Shown here: one piece after another, positions 17,554 through 26,449 of the stretch
How positions within the stretch are numbered: the stretch's first letter is position 1
Layout of the letters: every line of letters starts with the position of its first letter
DNA from: an uncultured Acetatifactor sp.
GTDB lineage: Bacteria; Bacillota; Clostridia; Lachnospirales; Lachnospiraceae
Direction: 5' to 3'
NCBI GenBank assembly: GCA_910586485.1
Contig: CAJUIA010000018.1
Coordinates: 17,772-80,849, forward strand
DNA length: 63,078 nt
The notes under the pieces: generated by a model
What the model saw: the letters and a program-made list of their open reading frames with translations, nothing else
What the model was told of the DNA's origin: nothing
Database searches by the model: none
Position numbers and translations under genes: made by a program

Positions 17554-18857
17554 AGCGTTTCCTCCTGAAGCCTGTCAAATTCTGCCATGCACTCATCCAC
17601 TGTGGCGCCGCCTAACAGCTTCCGCACGATGAGACAGGTATTTCCCCATTGTTCCAGATTCATATTTGCATTGGCTCCAAGAACGTACACATTTTCCTGG
17701 ATCCGATCGTTCAGCGGCTTTAAGGCGGGAATACATTCTACTTCCACATTTTTGGACGGGGAAATAACCTTATTCGTTTCCGCATATACCTGAAGGGCTT
17801 CGTCGGAAAGAATTACGTCCATAATGTCCATGGCGTCCTCCGCGTGTTCTGCGGCAGCGCCGACGCCAAATCCCGTCATGGGCATTACAGGCATCTGTCC
17901 CCTGCTGCTGGGGAAACCAATGACAAGCATATTAAAATCCGGGTTTCCATAGGCGGTATTGGTATTGGCCGCGCCCCAATACGCCATGACGATGGGAGTT
18001 TTTCCTGCAAGGAAGTCCGCCCCTTCGCCCTCGATTGCTTCGCTGACCAGAGCCTTTTCGGCGTCGATATAGCCACGGTCAATCATTTCCTGAAGAAATT
18101 CAAATCCAGGGCGCATATAGTCGCTGTATTTGCTTTCTCCGCTGTTTAAGGCCGCAATTTCCGCTTCCGTGTTTCCGCCGTTATATAAATCTGCGTAGGC
18201 TAAAGCCAGGACAAAGGTTTCCAGCCACCAGCGATTTGCCCCCACCGGCGTTTCGATTCCGTTCTCCTTGAATACTCTGCAGCATTCCAGAAAATCTTCC
18301 GGAGTCTCCGGCAGCTCCAGCTGATACTGATCAAACATATCCTTGTTGATAAACAGCCCATAAGCCACTACCTCCTGGGGAATGGCCACCAGCTTTCCGT
18401 TGATGGTATTTGCGGTTTTTACAACGTCCCGCAGATTTTCCGCGCAGGCAAGTCCTGACAGGTCCATCAGCAGTCCTTCTTCGCCCAAAGCCTTGATCAC
18501 ATCAGGATTCAGCAGATAAATATCGTCCATATTGTTCCGCGCCCGGTCCAGGGCCACATCATCATAAGTTCTGTCCTGATAATTTTCTGCCGTGTATGTG
18601 ACATAGTCAACGGACACGCCAAGCTTTTCCTCCGCCAGGACGATTGTTTTATCGCAGGCGCTTCTGGCCACGTTTTCCGCATCCGGATTTGTTTTTTCCA
18701 TGGGGCTGAACAGCGTTACAAACCGTACATCGGCCTCATCGGACTCCGCCAGGTTAAAACCGTCGTTGTTCCCGCAGGCCGTTATGATAAGAACCGCCGT
18801 CCCCGTCAAAAGTGCCGCCACTGCCTTCCTGAAAGCATTTCTTTGCTCTTTTTTCAT
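17544..18857 (-). CDS. Extracellular solute-binding lipoprotein (sugar type)
   Basis: This 437-residue protein starts with a lipoprotein signal: positive residues, a hydrophobic stretch (about 12-25) and the lipobox ITAC with C28. The mature part has the bilobed layout of family 1 carbohydrate-binding proteins, with FLAGKTPIVMAYWGAA (about 280-295) and a late VMPMTGFGVGAAAEHAEDA region. It would be anchored outside the membrane. No permease or ATPase gene lies on either side. Instead it follows a membrane hybrid histidine kinase on the same strand after 35 bases, so it may present a ligand to that sensor rather than feed an importer. The ligand is unknown. Confidence 0.9.
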   Translation of the reverse strand: MKKEQRNAFRKAVAALLTGTAVLIITACGNNDGFNLAESDEADVRFVTLFSPMEKTNPDAENVARSACDKTIVLAEEKLGVSVDYVTYTAENYQDRTYDDVALDRARNNMDDIYLLNPDVIKALGEEGLLMDLSGLACAENLRDVVKTANTINGKLVAIPQEVVAYGLFINKDMFDQYQLELPETPEDFLECCRVFKENGIETPVGANRWWLETFVLALAYADLYNGGNTEAEIAALNSGESKYSDYMRPGFEFLQEMIDRGYIDAEKALVSEAIEGEGADFLAGKTPIVMAYWGAANTNTAYGNPDFNMLVIGFPSSRGQMPVMPMTGFGVGAAAEHAEDAMDIMDVILSDEALQVYAETNKVISPSKNVEVECIPALKPLNDRIQENVYVLGANANMNLEQWGNTCLIVRKLLGGATVDECMAEFDRLQEETLAK

Positions 18858-18892
18858 GGTTATTTTTTGTTTACTCCCTATTGAATCCTGTT

Positions 18893-21481
18893 TTATTTCT
18901 TTTTATCTTCGTGGGCCTTTTCATGCACACACTTCTTAATTACCTGCTTTAACTGCTCCATGTCGATTGGCTTTGCCAGGTGGACATTCATTCCGGCATT
19001 CAAGGCATCTCTTTCGTCTTCCGCAAAGGCATTTGCCGTCATGGCGATGATGGGGATTTCCACAGCATCCTTTCGCGCCATGGCCCGGATAGCCCTTGTG
19101 GCGTCGTAACCGTTCATCACCGGCATCTGAACATCCATGAGAATTGCGTCAAATTCACCTTCTTTTGAATTTGTAAAGCGCTCCAGAGCCAGTCTGCCGT
19201 TGGCGGCTATTTCACAGCTTGCGCCCTCCATTGCCAGAAGCTCCGATAAAATTTCCGCATTAATTTCATTATCCTCTGCCGCAAGGAAATGCAGCCCCTG
19301 AAGGCTTCCGGCTTCTTCAGCTTCCGGTGCCTTATTCGCCCCGGCTTCTTCTGCCTGTATTTCCATGATTTTTTCTTTCAGGGCGGATAGGAAAAACGGC
19401 TTTGCAAGGGTTCCCGTATATCCCGGCGGAAGCGTCTCATCCAGGTCATGGTCAGTCAGAAAAAGAAGAGGTGCGCCAGGGGCCAGAAGACTTTTGATTT
19501 GCCCTAAGGCTTGAATGTCGGCCATAACAGGTCCATCCACATCCAATAACGCCAGATGATAAGCCTTTTGCGTATCTCCGGAATCCTGTAACAGGGAGGA
19601 AGCGCTTTTTCCTGCAGGCAGGATGTCCACCGCAATGTCCATGTCCTCCATGAGTGTCCGGATGTTTTTGCCTTCCTGCTGATCATCACCCATAAAAAGA
19701 ATCCGGGATATGCCGTTTTGCTTCCAAAACAGCTGATCCGCCTGTCCCTCAGGAATGCGGAATTCCAATTCCACCCGGAACAGGCTTCCCTGATCGACCT
19801 CGCTGGTAACCTCGATGGTTCCGCCCATGAGCTCAACGATATTTTTGGTAATCGCCATACCCAGGCCCGTTCCCTGGACCTTGTTCGTGGTACTGTTTTC
19901 CGCTCTTGTGAACGCATCAAAAATAGTTTTTAAGTATTCCTTTGTCATTCCATATCCGTCATCCTCCACTTCGATGAGAATATGTTCAAACTGGCTGGAG
20001 CGCTGTTTCAGACCGATGATCCGAAACCAGATATTTCCGCCCTCCGGCGTATACTTAACGGCATTGGAGAGAAGATTAATCAGAATCTGATTGATTCTTG
20101 TCTCGTCACCTAAGAGACGCTCATGCTTAATGTCCCTTACCTCCACATGAAATTCCTGTGCTTTAGCACTTGCCATGGGACGGATGATGGCATCAACGGA
20201 AGATACCAGGTCATTCAGCGTAAACTCTTCTACAGTCAGCACAACCTTACCGCTTTCTATCTTGGAAACATCCAGAATATCGTTAATCAGGCTGAGCAAA
20301 TGCTGTCCGGAGGCCGTAATTTTTTTCGTATATTCCCGCACCTTATCCGGGTTTTCGGCATCCCTTGCAAGCAGTGTGGTAAAACCAAGCACTGCGTTCA
20401 TCGGCGTGCGGATGTCATGGGACATGTTGGAGAGAAACATGGTTTTGGAATTGCTTGCAAGCTGTGCCGCATGCAGCGCTTCCGCCAGCTGTTTATTATG
20501 CAGCTCCCGTTCCGCTTCCCGATCCCGCATGATTTTTCTCTGCTGCCGCTGATTAAAATAATACAGAATACAGCACAGGAAAAATGCGATCAGCATAACC
20601 GCTACCACAAACAGAATATTCTGATTTACGGTCTTACCTTCCCGTTGAATGGCTTCGATCGGCACATAGCCGATTAAATAAATGGTGCCGCCGTTCACGG
20701 GCCATATATAGTTCAGGGCGCGTTTTCCCCGTATATCATGGCGAAACATCATGTTTTTCCCGTTTTGTATACAGTTCTTAACCTCCGCCTGAAGCTCCGG
20801 ATCCTGAATGTCGTTTGCTCTGTAAAAATCTTCCAGATTCAGATGCCCTGCGCTGCGTTCACCCATTCCCTTTGGCTTCAGCACGAATCTTTCCGTCGTT
20901 GCATCCATAATATAGAGCATGGCCTGATTGCCATAGAATCTGTCGGGAAGCCATTTGTCAACGGAATCATAAGTATATTCCACATAAAGGGTTCCGATTT
21001 CCCGTCCATCCCTTACCACCGGAGACTTGAGAGAATACGCCCATGTTCCCATATAATTGATATAAGAATGAGAAACCGCCAGTCCTTCTATCATACCGCC
21101 TGAAAAGTCCAGCTCTTTTTCGGAAAAAACGTCCCCTGTATTGGAAATTCCTTCCGTATCGCCTTCCTTGATATATGAAACCTTTACCATTGTCTGATTG
21201 GGCTGATAAGAAGTAATATAGGCCTCCGGACCCTCTAACAAAGCAATTTCCTGCGCCATTAGCTTTTGAAACTCCGCTTCTTTATTGAGAACGGACTCTA
21301 TGGTGCTTTTTATCAGATTCAGACTTTCATTCAGATTTTGGACGGCTGACTCGGACATTTCTTTCGATATTTTTTGAGAAACAGAGAATACAATAACTCC
21401 AAGAATACAAAAGACAAGCAAAATCGAAAGAAGCAGCGAAAATCCCTTGTCCGTTCCGCGTTCCTGTTTATTTCTTTTCAT
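18893..21481 (-). CDS. Membrane hybrid sensor histidine kinase with two receiver domains
   Basis: Numbered from the first in-frame ATG at 21487, transmembrane helices lie near residues 16-38 and 290-312. Between them is an extracellular sensor of about 250 residues, probably Cache-like. The cytoplasmic part has a HisKA domain with H357 (MSHDIRTPMNA), an ATPase domain with the N-box NLLSNAVKYT and GTGLGMAI, a first receiver-like domain (about 594-710, D649, K696) and a canonical second receiver (about 732-855, D785 in LMDVQMP, K839). No output domain is attached, so phosphate must pass to a separate protein. I prefer ATG 21481 because GGTGA lies 6 bases before it; ATG 21487 has the same motif immediately adjacent. 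The solute-binding lipoprotein gene follows. Confidence 0.93.
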   Translation of the reverse strand: MKRNKQERGTDKGFSLLLSILLVFCILGVIVFSVSQKISKEMSESAVQNLNESLNLIKSTIESVLNKEAEFQKLMAQEIALLEGPEAYITSYQPNQTMVKVSYIKEGDTEGISNTGDVFSEKELDFSGGMIEGLAVSHSYINYMGTWAYSLKSPVVRDGREIGTLYVEYTYDSVDKWLPDRFYGNQAMLYIMDATTERFVLKPKGMGERSAGHLNLEDFYRANDIQDPELQAEVKNCIQNGKNMMFRHDIRGKRALNYIWPVNGGTIYLIGYVPIEAIQREGKTVNQNILFVVAVMLIAFFLCCILYYFNQRQQRKIMRDREAERELHNKQLAEALHAAQLASNSKTMFLSNMSHDIRTPMNAVLGFTTLLARDAENPDKVREYTKKITASGQHLLSLINDILDVSKIESGKVVLTVEEFTLNDLVSSVDAIIRPMASAKAQEFHVEVRDIKHERLLGDETRINQILINLLSNAVKYTPEGGNIWFRIIGLKQRSSQFEHILIEVEDDGYGMTKEYLKTIFDAFTRAENSTTNKVQGTGLGMAITKNIVELMGGTIEVTSEVDQGSLFRVELEFRIPEGQADQLFWKQNGISRILFMGDDQQEGKNIRTLMEDMDIAVDILPAGKSASSLLQDSGDTQKAYHLALLDVDGPVMADIQALGQIKSLLAPGAPLLFLTDHDLDETLPPGYTGTLAKPFFLSALKEKIMEIQAEEAGANKAPEAEEAGSLQGLHFLAAEDNEINAEILSELLAMEGASCEIAANGRLALERFTNSKEGEFDAILMDVQMPVMNGYDATRAIRAMARKDAVEIPIIAMTANAFAEDERDALNAGMNVHLAKPIDMEQLKQVIKKCVHEKAHEDKKK

Positions 21482-21564
21482 ACACATTCACCAAAATTCT
21501 TTGTTGTTTCACAGCATTATTATGTTCAATCGAAAGCCGTCGCTTTCCCTTGAATTTTACCTGT

Positions 21565-21593
21565 ATTATACATCATATGGGACTTCGCGGCAA
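21565..21593 (-). promoter_or_regulatory. Promoter of the sensor kinase operon
   Basis: On the minus strand TTGCCG (21593-21588) and TATAAT (21570-21565) are 17 bases apart, placing a start about 75 bases upstream of the kinase gene. The 300-base gap 21488-21787 holds only this promoter and the divergent one at 21721; no gene or riboswitch is apparent in it. Confidence 0.6.
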
Positions 21594-21720
21594 TTTGTTT
21601 TTATCTTGTTTGTACTTTTTTCCGCCTGTATAGATGTGGGAAAACAGGAAGCCGGAGGCCGGCTATGAAAGCTTCAAAAATCATGGAGTTGCAGTATAAG
21701 TACTCGCGGCCTGCTGCCTC

Positions 21721-21749
21721 TTGACAAATACAGGAAATTAGCTGATAAT
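21721..21749 (+). promoter_or_regulatory. Strong sigma-A promoter of the PPTase-ABC operon
   Basis: A consensus TTGACA (21721-21726) is followed after 17 bases by GATAAT (21744-21749). It lies 38 bases upstream of the phosphopantetheinyl transferase start and is the best -35/-10 match in the window. It probably drives that gene and the two ABC genes. Confidence 0.85.
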
Positions 21750-21787
21750 AGCGGTGTTGCAGTAAGGGAGAGGACCGCAGAGAGGCG

Positions 21788-22510
21788 ATGAAAATATATC
21801 TTTTAAATATCGGGGAGCTGATTCGAGAAAGCCATGAGAGCAGGTTTTCGGAGCTGCTGCCTAAGCTGGATGAGACCAGGCGGGAAAAGATCCTGGCAGC
21901 AAAGACGCCGCAGGTAAGGGCGGCAGAGCTGGGAGCAGGTCTGCTGCTGCAAAAGGCAGTGCAGGACCGGCTGGTTCAGAAGGCAGATTGCGGCGCTGTC
22001 CGGGGATTCGCCCAGGAAATATCTCAGGGAAGCCCCCCGGACGGCGTTCTTTGCACGGTATCCGGTCTGGCATCACAGCTGGAGGCGCCCCTTGCCCTGA
22101 CTTATCACTATGGGGAGAAGGGGAAGCCGTTTTTTAAGGAAATACCACTGTTTTTCAGTCTTTCCCATTCCGAGGATTATGTGCTTTGCGCAGTGTCCTG
22201 CCGGGAGCTTGGGGCAGACATTCAGAGGCTTCAGCCGGTGGACGTGTTGAAGCTGTCAAGGCGTTTTTATTCGGAGCCGGAATGCCTTGCTTTGGAGCGC
22301 TGTGCAGATGAGAAAGAGAGGCAGAGGCTCTTTTTTGAGCTATGGAGCAGGAAGGAAGCCTGGGGGAAGCTGACGGGGAAGGGAGTCGCCGCGGTGCTTG
22401 GTCAGGATCTGACAAGCGGAAAGGCGGCGCAGGACATAGAGTGGGCTGCAGCTTCGCCGCCGGAAGGGTATGCGTTGGCGGTATGTGTGCGGCGGAAACA
22501 TTCAGTATAA
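21788..22510 (+). CDS. 4'-phosphopantetheinyl transferase, Sfp/AcpT type
   Basis: This 240-residue protein has the two-lobed Sfp length and motifs: FSLSHSEDYV (about 123-132), LGADIQ (141-146) with metal-binding D144, and FFELWSRKEAWGKLTGKG (about 182-199) with the W-KEA block. Enzymes of this family move phosphopantetheine from coenzyme A to a serine of a carrier protein. The usual GVDIE glutamate is glutamine here (Q146), which occurs in some Sfp-type enzymes where another acidic residue supplies the metal. No polyketide, peptide-synthetase or acyl-carrier gene is in the window, so the partner lies elsewhere. An ABC exporter pair follows 26 bases downstream and may be cotranscribed. Confidence 0.85.
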   Translation: MKIYLLNIGELIRESHESRFSELLPKLDETRREKILAAKTPQVRAAELGAGLLLQKAVQDRLVQKADCGAVRGFAQEISQGSPPDGVLCTVSGLASQLEAPLALTYHYGEKGKPFFKEIPLFFSLSHSEDYVLCAVSCRELGADIQRLQPVDVLKLSRRFYSEPECLALERCADEKERQRLFFELWSRKEAWGKLTGKGVAAVLGQDLTSGKAAQDIEWAAASPPEGYALAVCVRRKHSV

Positions 22511-22536
22511 TAAACACGGTAGAAATGAGGGTGAAT

Positions 22537-24435
22537 ATGGGACGTTTGATGAAATATCTTAAAGATTATAAAAAGGAATCTGTGCTGGCGCCGCTGTTTA
22601 AGCTGCTGGAGGCCTTTTTTGAGCTGCTGGTGCCTCTGGTCATGGCAAGCATCATTGACAGGGGAATAGGAAGTCCGGAGACAGGATCAGACATGGGGCA
22701 TATCGGCAGGATGGGAGCCTGCCTGCTTATTTTGGCTGTGGTGGGGCTGCTGTCCTCAGTGACGGCGCAGTTTTTCGCGGCCAGAGCAGCAGTGGGATTT
22801 TCCACGAAACTGCGGCAGGCCCTCTTTGACCATATTCAGTCTTTAAGCTTTACCAATATCGACAGGGTGGGAACCTCTACCATGATTACCCGTATGACCA
22901 GCGATATTAACCAGGTGCAGTCCGGTGTGAACATGGTGCTGCGGCTGTTCCTGCGCTCTCCGGTGATTGTGTTCGGCGCCATGATCATGGCGTTTACCAT
23001 AGACGTAAAGAGCGCTTTCATCTTTGTGGTGGCCATTCCCCTTTTAACGATTGTAGTGATCGGCGTCATGGCCTGGACCATGCCCTTGTATAAAAAGGTA
23101 CAGGCAGGGCTGGATAAGGTGCTGGGAATCACCAGGGAGAATCTCACCGGCGTTCGTGTGATTCGGGCCTTCCACAGGGAAGCGGCGGAAGAGAGGGAAT
23201 TTCGGCAGCACACGGAGGCGCTGGCCCGAAGTCAGATCTTTGTGGGCAAGATCAGTGCCATCATGAATCCCTTTACCTATATTATTGTAAACGGCGCCAT
23301 CATTGCCCTGATTTATACCGGGGCCCTGCAGGTCAACGTGGGCAGTCTGACCCAGGGTGAGGTCATTGCCATCATCAATTATATGTCTCAGATTCTGGTG
23401 GAGCTGGTAAAGCTGGCAAATCTGATCGTTACCATCACCAAGGCTTTGGCCTGTGCGGATCGGGTGGCTGGGGTGTTTGAGATACAAAACGGGGAGGAAG
23501 CGGCGCTTTTAGCCGGCGAGGACGGCAGAGAAATCCAAACGGCGCAGAGCAGGCAGGGCGGCAGAGAGCAAGGCGTCCGCGGCGGTATTCCGTTCCTGGC
23601 ATTCGACCATGTTTCCTTCGGATATGCGGGTGCCGGTGCGGACACCCTGCATGATTTAAGCTTTACGGTGAATAAGGGAGAAACAGTGGGCGTCATCGGC
23701 GGTACAGGCTCCGGTAAGTCTTCGTTGGTGAATCTGATTCCTGGATTTTATCCTGTATTAAAGGGAGTCATCCGCATGGAAGGCAAGGATCTGAAAACTA
23801 TTCCGGAGGAAGAGCTTAGAGGACGTGTGGGCGTGGTGCCCCAGAAAGCGGTATTGTTTAAGGGAACTGTCCGCAGTAATCTGCAGTGGGGGAAACCGGA
23901 TGCAACGGAGGAAGAAATGTGGCAGGCCATCGAGACGGCTCAGGCAAAGGACGTAGTGGAGGGCAAGGAGGGCCGGCTGGAGGCAAAAATTGCCCAAGGC
24001 GGCAAGAATCTTTCCGGAGGCCAGAGGCAGCGGCTGACCATTGCCAGGGCACTGGTGAGGAAGCCGGAGATCCTGATTTTGGACGACAGCGCTTCCGCTC
24101 TTGACTATGCAACCGATGCAAAGCTGCGGACAGCGTTAAAAAACCTGGAAGGCAATACCACCACTTTTATTGTCTCCCAGAGAGCGTCCACCGTCCGCCA
24201 TGCAGACAAAATACTTGTTTTGGACGATGGCGAGCTGGCCGGTGTGGGAACCCATGATGAATTGCTGGCAGGCTGTGCAGTGTATCGGGAGATTTATTTC
24301 TCCCAGTATCCCGAAGAGCGGCTGAAGGCAGCCAGGGAGCAGGAGGGGCTGCAGGGGCCGGGAACGGAAGAGGATAAGGAGCGGCAGGAAGAAGCAGAAA
24401 ACAACGGAAAGGAGGGTGCAGAAAATGGCAGATAA
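22537..24435 (+). CDS. ABC exporter half-transporter with noncanonical Walker B
   Basis: Starting from ATG 22537 (632 residues), six membrane helices fill about residues 15-310 and an ATPase covers about 360-590. It has Walker A GGTGSGKSS, signature LSGGQRQR and Walker B LILDDSASALDY. The catalytic glutamate after Walker B is replaced by aspartate, as in the BmrC/TM287 half of asymmetric heterodimeric multidrug exporters. The C-terminal 50 residues are an acidic, glutamate-rich tail. An in-frame GTG at 22342 would place a 65-residue extension inside the transferase gene and is rejected: GAGGGTG sits just before ATG 22537. The stop overlaps the partner gene by 11 bases. The substrate is unknown. 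Confidence 0.9.
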   Translation: MGRLMKYLKDYKKESVLAPLFKLLEAFFELLVPLVMASIIDRGIGSPETGSDMGHIGRMGACLLILAVVGLLSSVTAQFFAARAAVGFSTKLRQALFDHIQSLSFTNIDRVGTSTMITRMTSDINQVQSGVNMVLRLFLRSPVIVFGAMIMAFTIDVKSAFIFVVAIPLLTIVVIGVMAWTMPLYKKVQAGLDKVLGITRENLTGVRVIRAFHREAAEEREFRQHTEALARSQIFVGKISAIMNPFTYIIVNGAIIALIYTGALQVNVGSLTQGEVIAIINYMSQILVELVKLANLIVTITKALACADRVAGVFEIQNGEEAALLAGEDGREIQTAQSRQGGREQGVRGGIPFLAFDHVSFGYAGAGADTLHDLSFTVNKGETVGVIGGTGSGKSSLVNLIPGFYPVLKGVIRMEGKDLKTIPEEELRGRVGVVPQKAVLFKGTVRSNLQWGKPDATEEEMWQAIETAQAKDVVEGKEGRLEAKIAQGGKNLSGGQRQRLTIARALVRKPEILILDDSASALDYATDAKLRTALKNLEGNTTTFIVSQRASTVRHADKILVLDDGELAGVGTHDELLAGCAVYREIYFSQYPEERLKAAREQEGLQGPGTEEDKERQEEAENNGKEGAENGR

Positions 24436-26191
24436 GTCAAAGACCGATAAAAAGCAGGGGCAGATGGAGACGTTGGGTAAGGTCCTTAATTATATCAGAA
24501 AATACTGGTTTCTGGTGGGATTATCATTGATTCTGGCGGCAGTGACTGTTGCCCTTACTTTGTATGTACCCATCCTGACGGGGGACGCGGTGGACCTGCT
24601 TCTGGGAAAGGGAAGCGTGGACTTTGACGGGGTGTTCCGTATCATGATAAAGATCGGCATAGCGGTATTGATTACGGCGCTGGCCCAGTGGGTTATGAAT
24701 ACCTGTAATAATCATATCACTTATCATGTGGTGAAGGATATTCGCGAGGATGCCTTTCACAGGCTGGAGGAGCTGCCCTTAAAGTATCTGGATGCCCATG
24801 CTTATGGCGATATTGTGAGCCGGGTGGTGGCGGACGTGGATACCTTTGCGGACGGTCTGCTCATGGGCTTTACCCAGCTGTTCACAGGAGTGCTTACTAT
24901 TTTCGGCACTTTGATCTTCATGCTGGTTACCAATGTACCCATTGCCCTGGTGGTGGTGTGCATTACCCCGGTATCCTTCCTGGTGGCAAAATTCATTGCT
25001 ACCAGAACCTTTTCCATGTTCAAGCTGCAGTCGGAGACCAGGGGAGAGCAGACGGCACTGATTGAGGAAATGATCGGAAATCAGAAGATCGTAAAGACCT
25101 TTTCCAGGGAAGAGGCGGTAAAGGAGCAGTTTCGGGAAATTAACGGCAGGCTGGAGAAATGTTCTTTGAAGGCGATCTTTTTCTCGTCTCTGACCAATCC
25201 CTGCACCCGCTTTGTCAACAGCCTGGTGTATGCGGGAGTGGGAATCTTCGGCGCCTTTGTGGCGATCCGTGGTGGTATCAGTGTGGGAAGGCTGTCCTGC
25301 TTTTTAAGCTATGCAAATCAATACACAAAGCCCTTTAACGAAATATCCGGAGTGGTGACGGAGCTGCAGAATGCCCTGGCCTGTGCGGCCCGGATTTTTG
25401 AGCTGATTGACGAGCAGCCCCAGACCCCGGACGGAGAGGATGCAAAGGAGCTGACGGCTGCCAGGGGCAATGTAAAGCTGGAAAACGTATATTTCAGCTA
25501 TGTGCCGGAGCAGAAGCTGATCGAGAATTTTAATCTGGAGGTGAAGCCGGGACAGCGGGTGGCCATTGTAGGGCCCACGGGCTGCGGTAAGACTACTTTA
25601 ATTAACCTGCTGATGCGGTTTTATGATGTAAACAGTGGCAGAATCCTGGTAGACGGCACGGATATACGGGAGCTGACCAGGGGGAGCCTTCGCACCAGCT
25701 ACGGTATGGTGCTGCAGGAGACCTGGCTGCGGGCAGGGACCATTCGGGATAATATTCGCATGGGTAAACCGGAGGCAGCGGATGAGGAAGTGACGGCAGC
25801 GGCAAAATCCGCCCACGCCCACAGCTTTATCAAGCGTCTGCCGAAAGGGTATGATACGGTGATTACGGAGGACGGGGGCAGCCTGTCTCAGGGCCAGAAG
25901 CAGCTGCTTTGCATTGCCAGGGTCATGCTCTGCCTTCCGCCCATGCTGATTCTGGATGAAGCTACTTCCTCCATTGATACCCGCACGGAGTTAAAGATTC
26001 AGAATGCCTTTGCCGCCATGATGGAGGGACGGACCAGCTTTATTGTGGCCCACAGGCTTTCCACCATTCAGGAAGCGGATATTATTCTGGTGATGAAGGA
26101 TGGAAATATCATCGAGCAGGGCAGCCATGAGAGCCTGCTGGCGAAGGGCGGCTTTTATGCAAATCTGTATTATTCACAGTTTGCGGGCTAA
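24425..26191 (+). CDS. ABC exporter half-transporter, canonical partner
   Basis: This 588-residue protein is the second half of the exporter. The membrane domain fills about residues 20-310. The ATPase has Walker A GPTGCGKTT, Q-loop LQETWL, signature LSQGQKQ and Walker B LILDEATSSIDT with the catalytic glutamate. LSQGQ is typical of the BmrD/YheH-type partner whose signature motif faces the degenerate site. The ATG at 24425 is preferred over a GTG at 24416 because AAGGAGG ends about 9 bases before it. The operon ends here; a structured repeat starts 5 bases after the stop. Confidence 0.9.
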   Translation: MADKSKTDKKQGQMETLGKVLNYIRKYWFLVGLSLILAAVTVALTLYVPILTGDAVDLLLGKGSVDFDGVFRIMIKIGIAVLITALAQWVMNTCNNHITYHVVKDIREDAFHRLEELPLKYLDAHAYGDIVSRVVADVDTFADGLLMGFTQLFTGVLTIFGTLIFMLVTNVPIALVVVCITPVSFLVAKFIATRTFSMFKLQSETRGEQTALIEEMIGNQKIVKTFSREEAVKEQFREINGRLEKCSLKAIFFSSLTNPCTRFVNSLVYAGVGIFGAFVAIRGGISVGRLSCFLSYANQYTKPFNEISGVVTELQNALACAARIFELIDEQPQTPDGEDAKELTAARGNVKLENVYFSYVPEQKLIENFNLEVKPGQRVAIVGPTGCGKTTLINLLMRFYDVNSGRILVDGTDIRELTRGSLRTSYGMVLQETWLRAGTIRDNIRMGKPEAADEEVTAAAKSAHAHSFIKRLPKGYDTVITEDGGSLSQGQKQLLCIARVMLCLPPMLILDEATSSIDTRTELKIQNAFAAMMEGRTSFIVAHRLSTIQEADIILVMKDGNIIEQGSHESLLAKGGFYANLYYSQFAG

Positions 26192-26196
26192 GTGTG

Positions 26197-26360
26197 CAAG
26201 GTGAAAAGATTTTCTAAGGTTGAAAAGAACTCAACCTAAGAAAATCTAAGTTTCACCTGGAAGAATCTCAAGGCGAACAGGTTCGCCTTGAGATTCTTCC
26301 AAGCGCGACTTATGCGCTTTGGTTTCACGGATTGTTTGTGCCGCCGGAGGCGGTGTTTTT
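26197..26360. repeat. Structured intergenic repeat, copy 1
   Basis: The first 63 bases (26197-26259) match 52895-52957 in 61 positions and fold into a long hairpin: left arm 26199-26223 pairs with right arm 26231-26258, with one 3-base bulge and one mismatch. Directly after it comes a perfect 20-bp stem (26259-26278 with 26281-26300), then a small stem aagcgc/gcgctt (26301-26306, 26314-26319). The conserved 18 bases cggattgtttgtgccgcc (26328-26345) end in a ccgcc/ggcgg hairpin followed by tgttttt, which could act as a terminator for the upstream ABC operon. It encodes nothing recognisable. Confidence 0.85.
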
Positions 26361-26366
26361 CACAGG

Positions 26367-26400
26367 TCAACTTGTTGGCCTTGTCAACTTGTTGGCCTTG
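26367..26400. repeat. 17-bp tandem repeat, two units
   Basis: The 17-mer tcaacttgttggccttg occurs twice without a gap (26367-26383 and 26384-26400), directly after the structured repeat and about 50 bases before the acetyltransferase gene. Two units are too few for CRISPR, and the flanking sequence shows no further copies. Confidence 0.85.
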
Positions 26401-26449
26401 GGATTGTGAGTCGCAGCAAAGCTGCAACACGGAGGTTATGAGAGGAAAT

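Noticed and set aside
17544..21481. Complete ABC sugar importer
   Set aside because: Only a solute-binding protein is present; the neighbour is a histidine kinase and there are no permease or ATPase genes.
22342..22536. 65-residue N-terminal extension of the ABC half-transporter starting inside the transferase gene
   Set aside because: It overlaps an intact gene, and GAGGGTG lies just before ATG 22537, where the typical membrane-domain start is found.
26367..26400. CRISPR array
   Set aside because: Only two directly adjacent 17-mers without spacers, and no cas genes in the window.
26288..26449. Coding extension of the acetyltransferase through the structured repeat
   Set aside because: The sequence is explained by hairpins and a 17-bp tandem repeat; it matches no GNAT residues, and internal starts have ribosome-binding sites.
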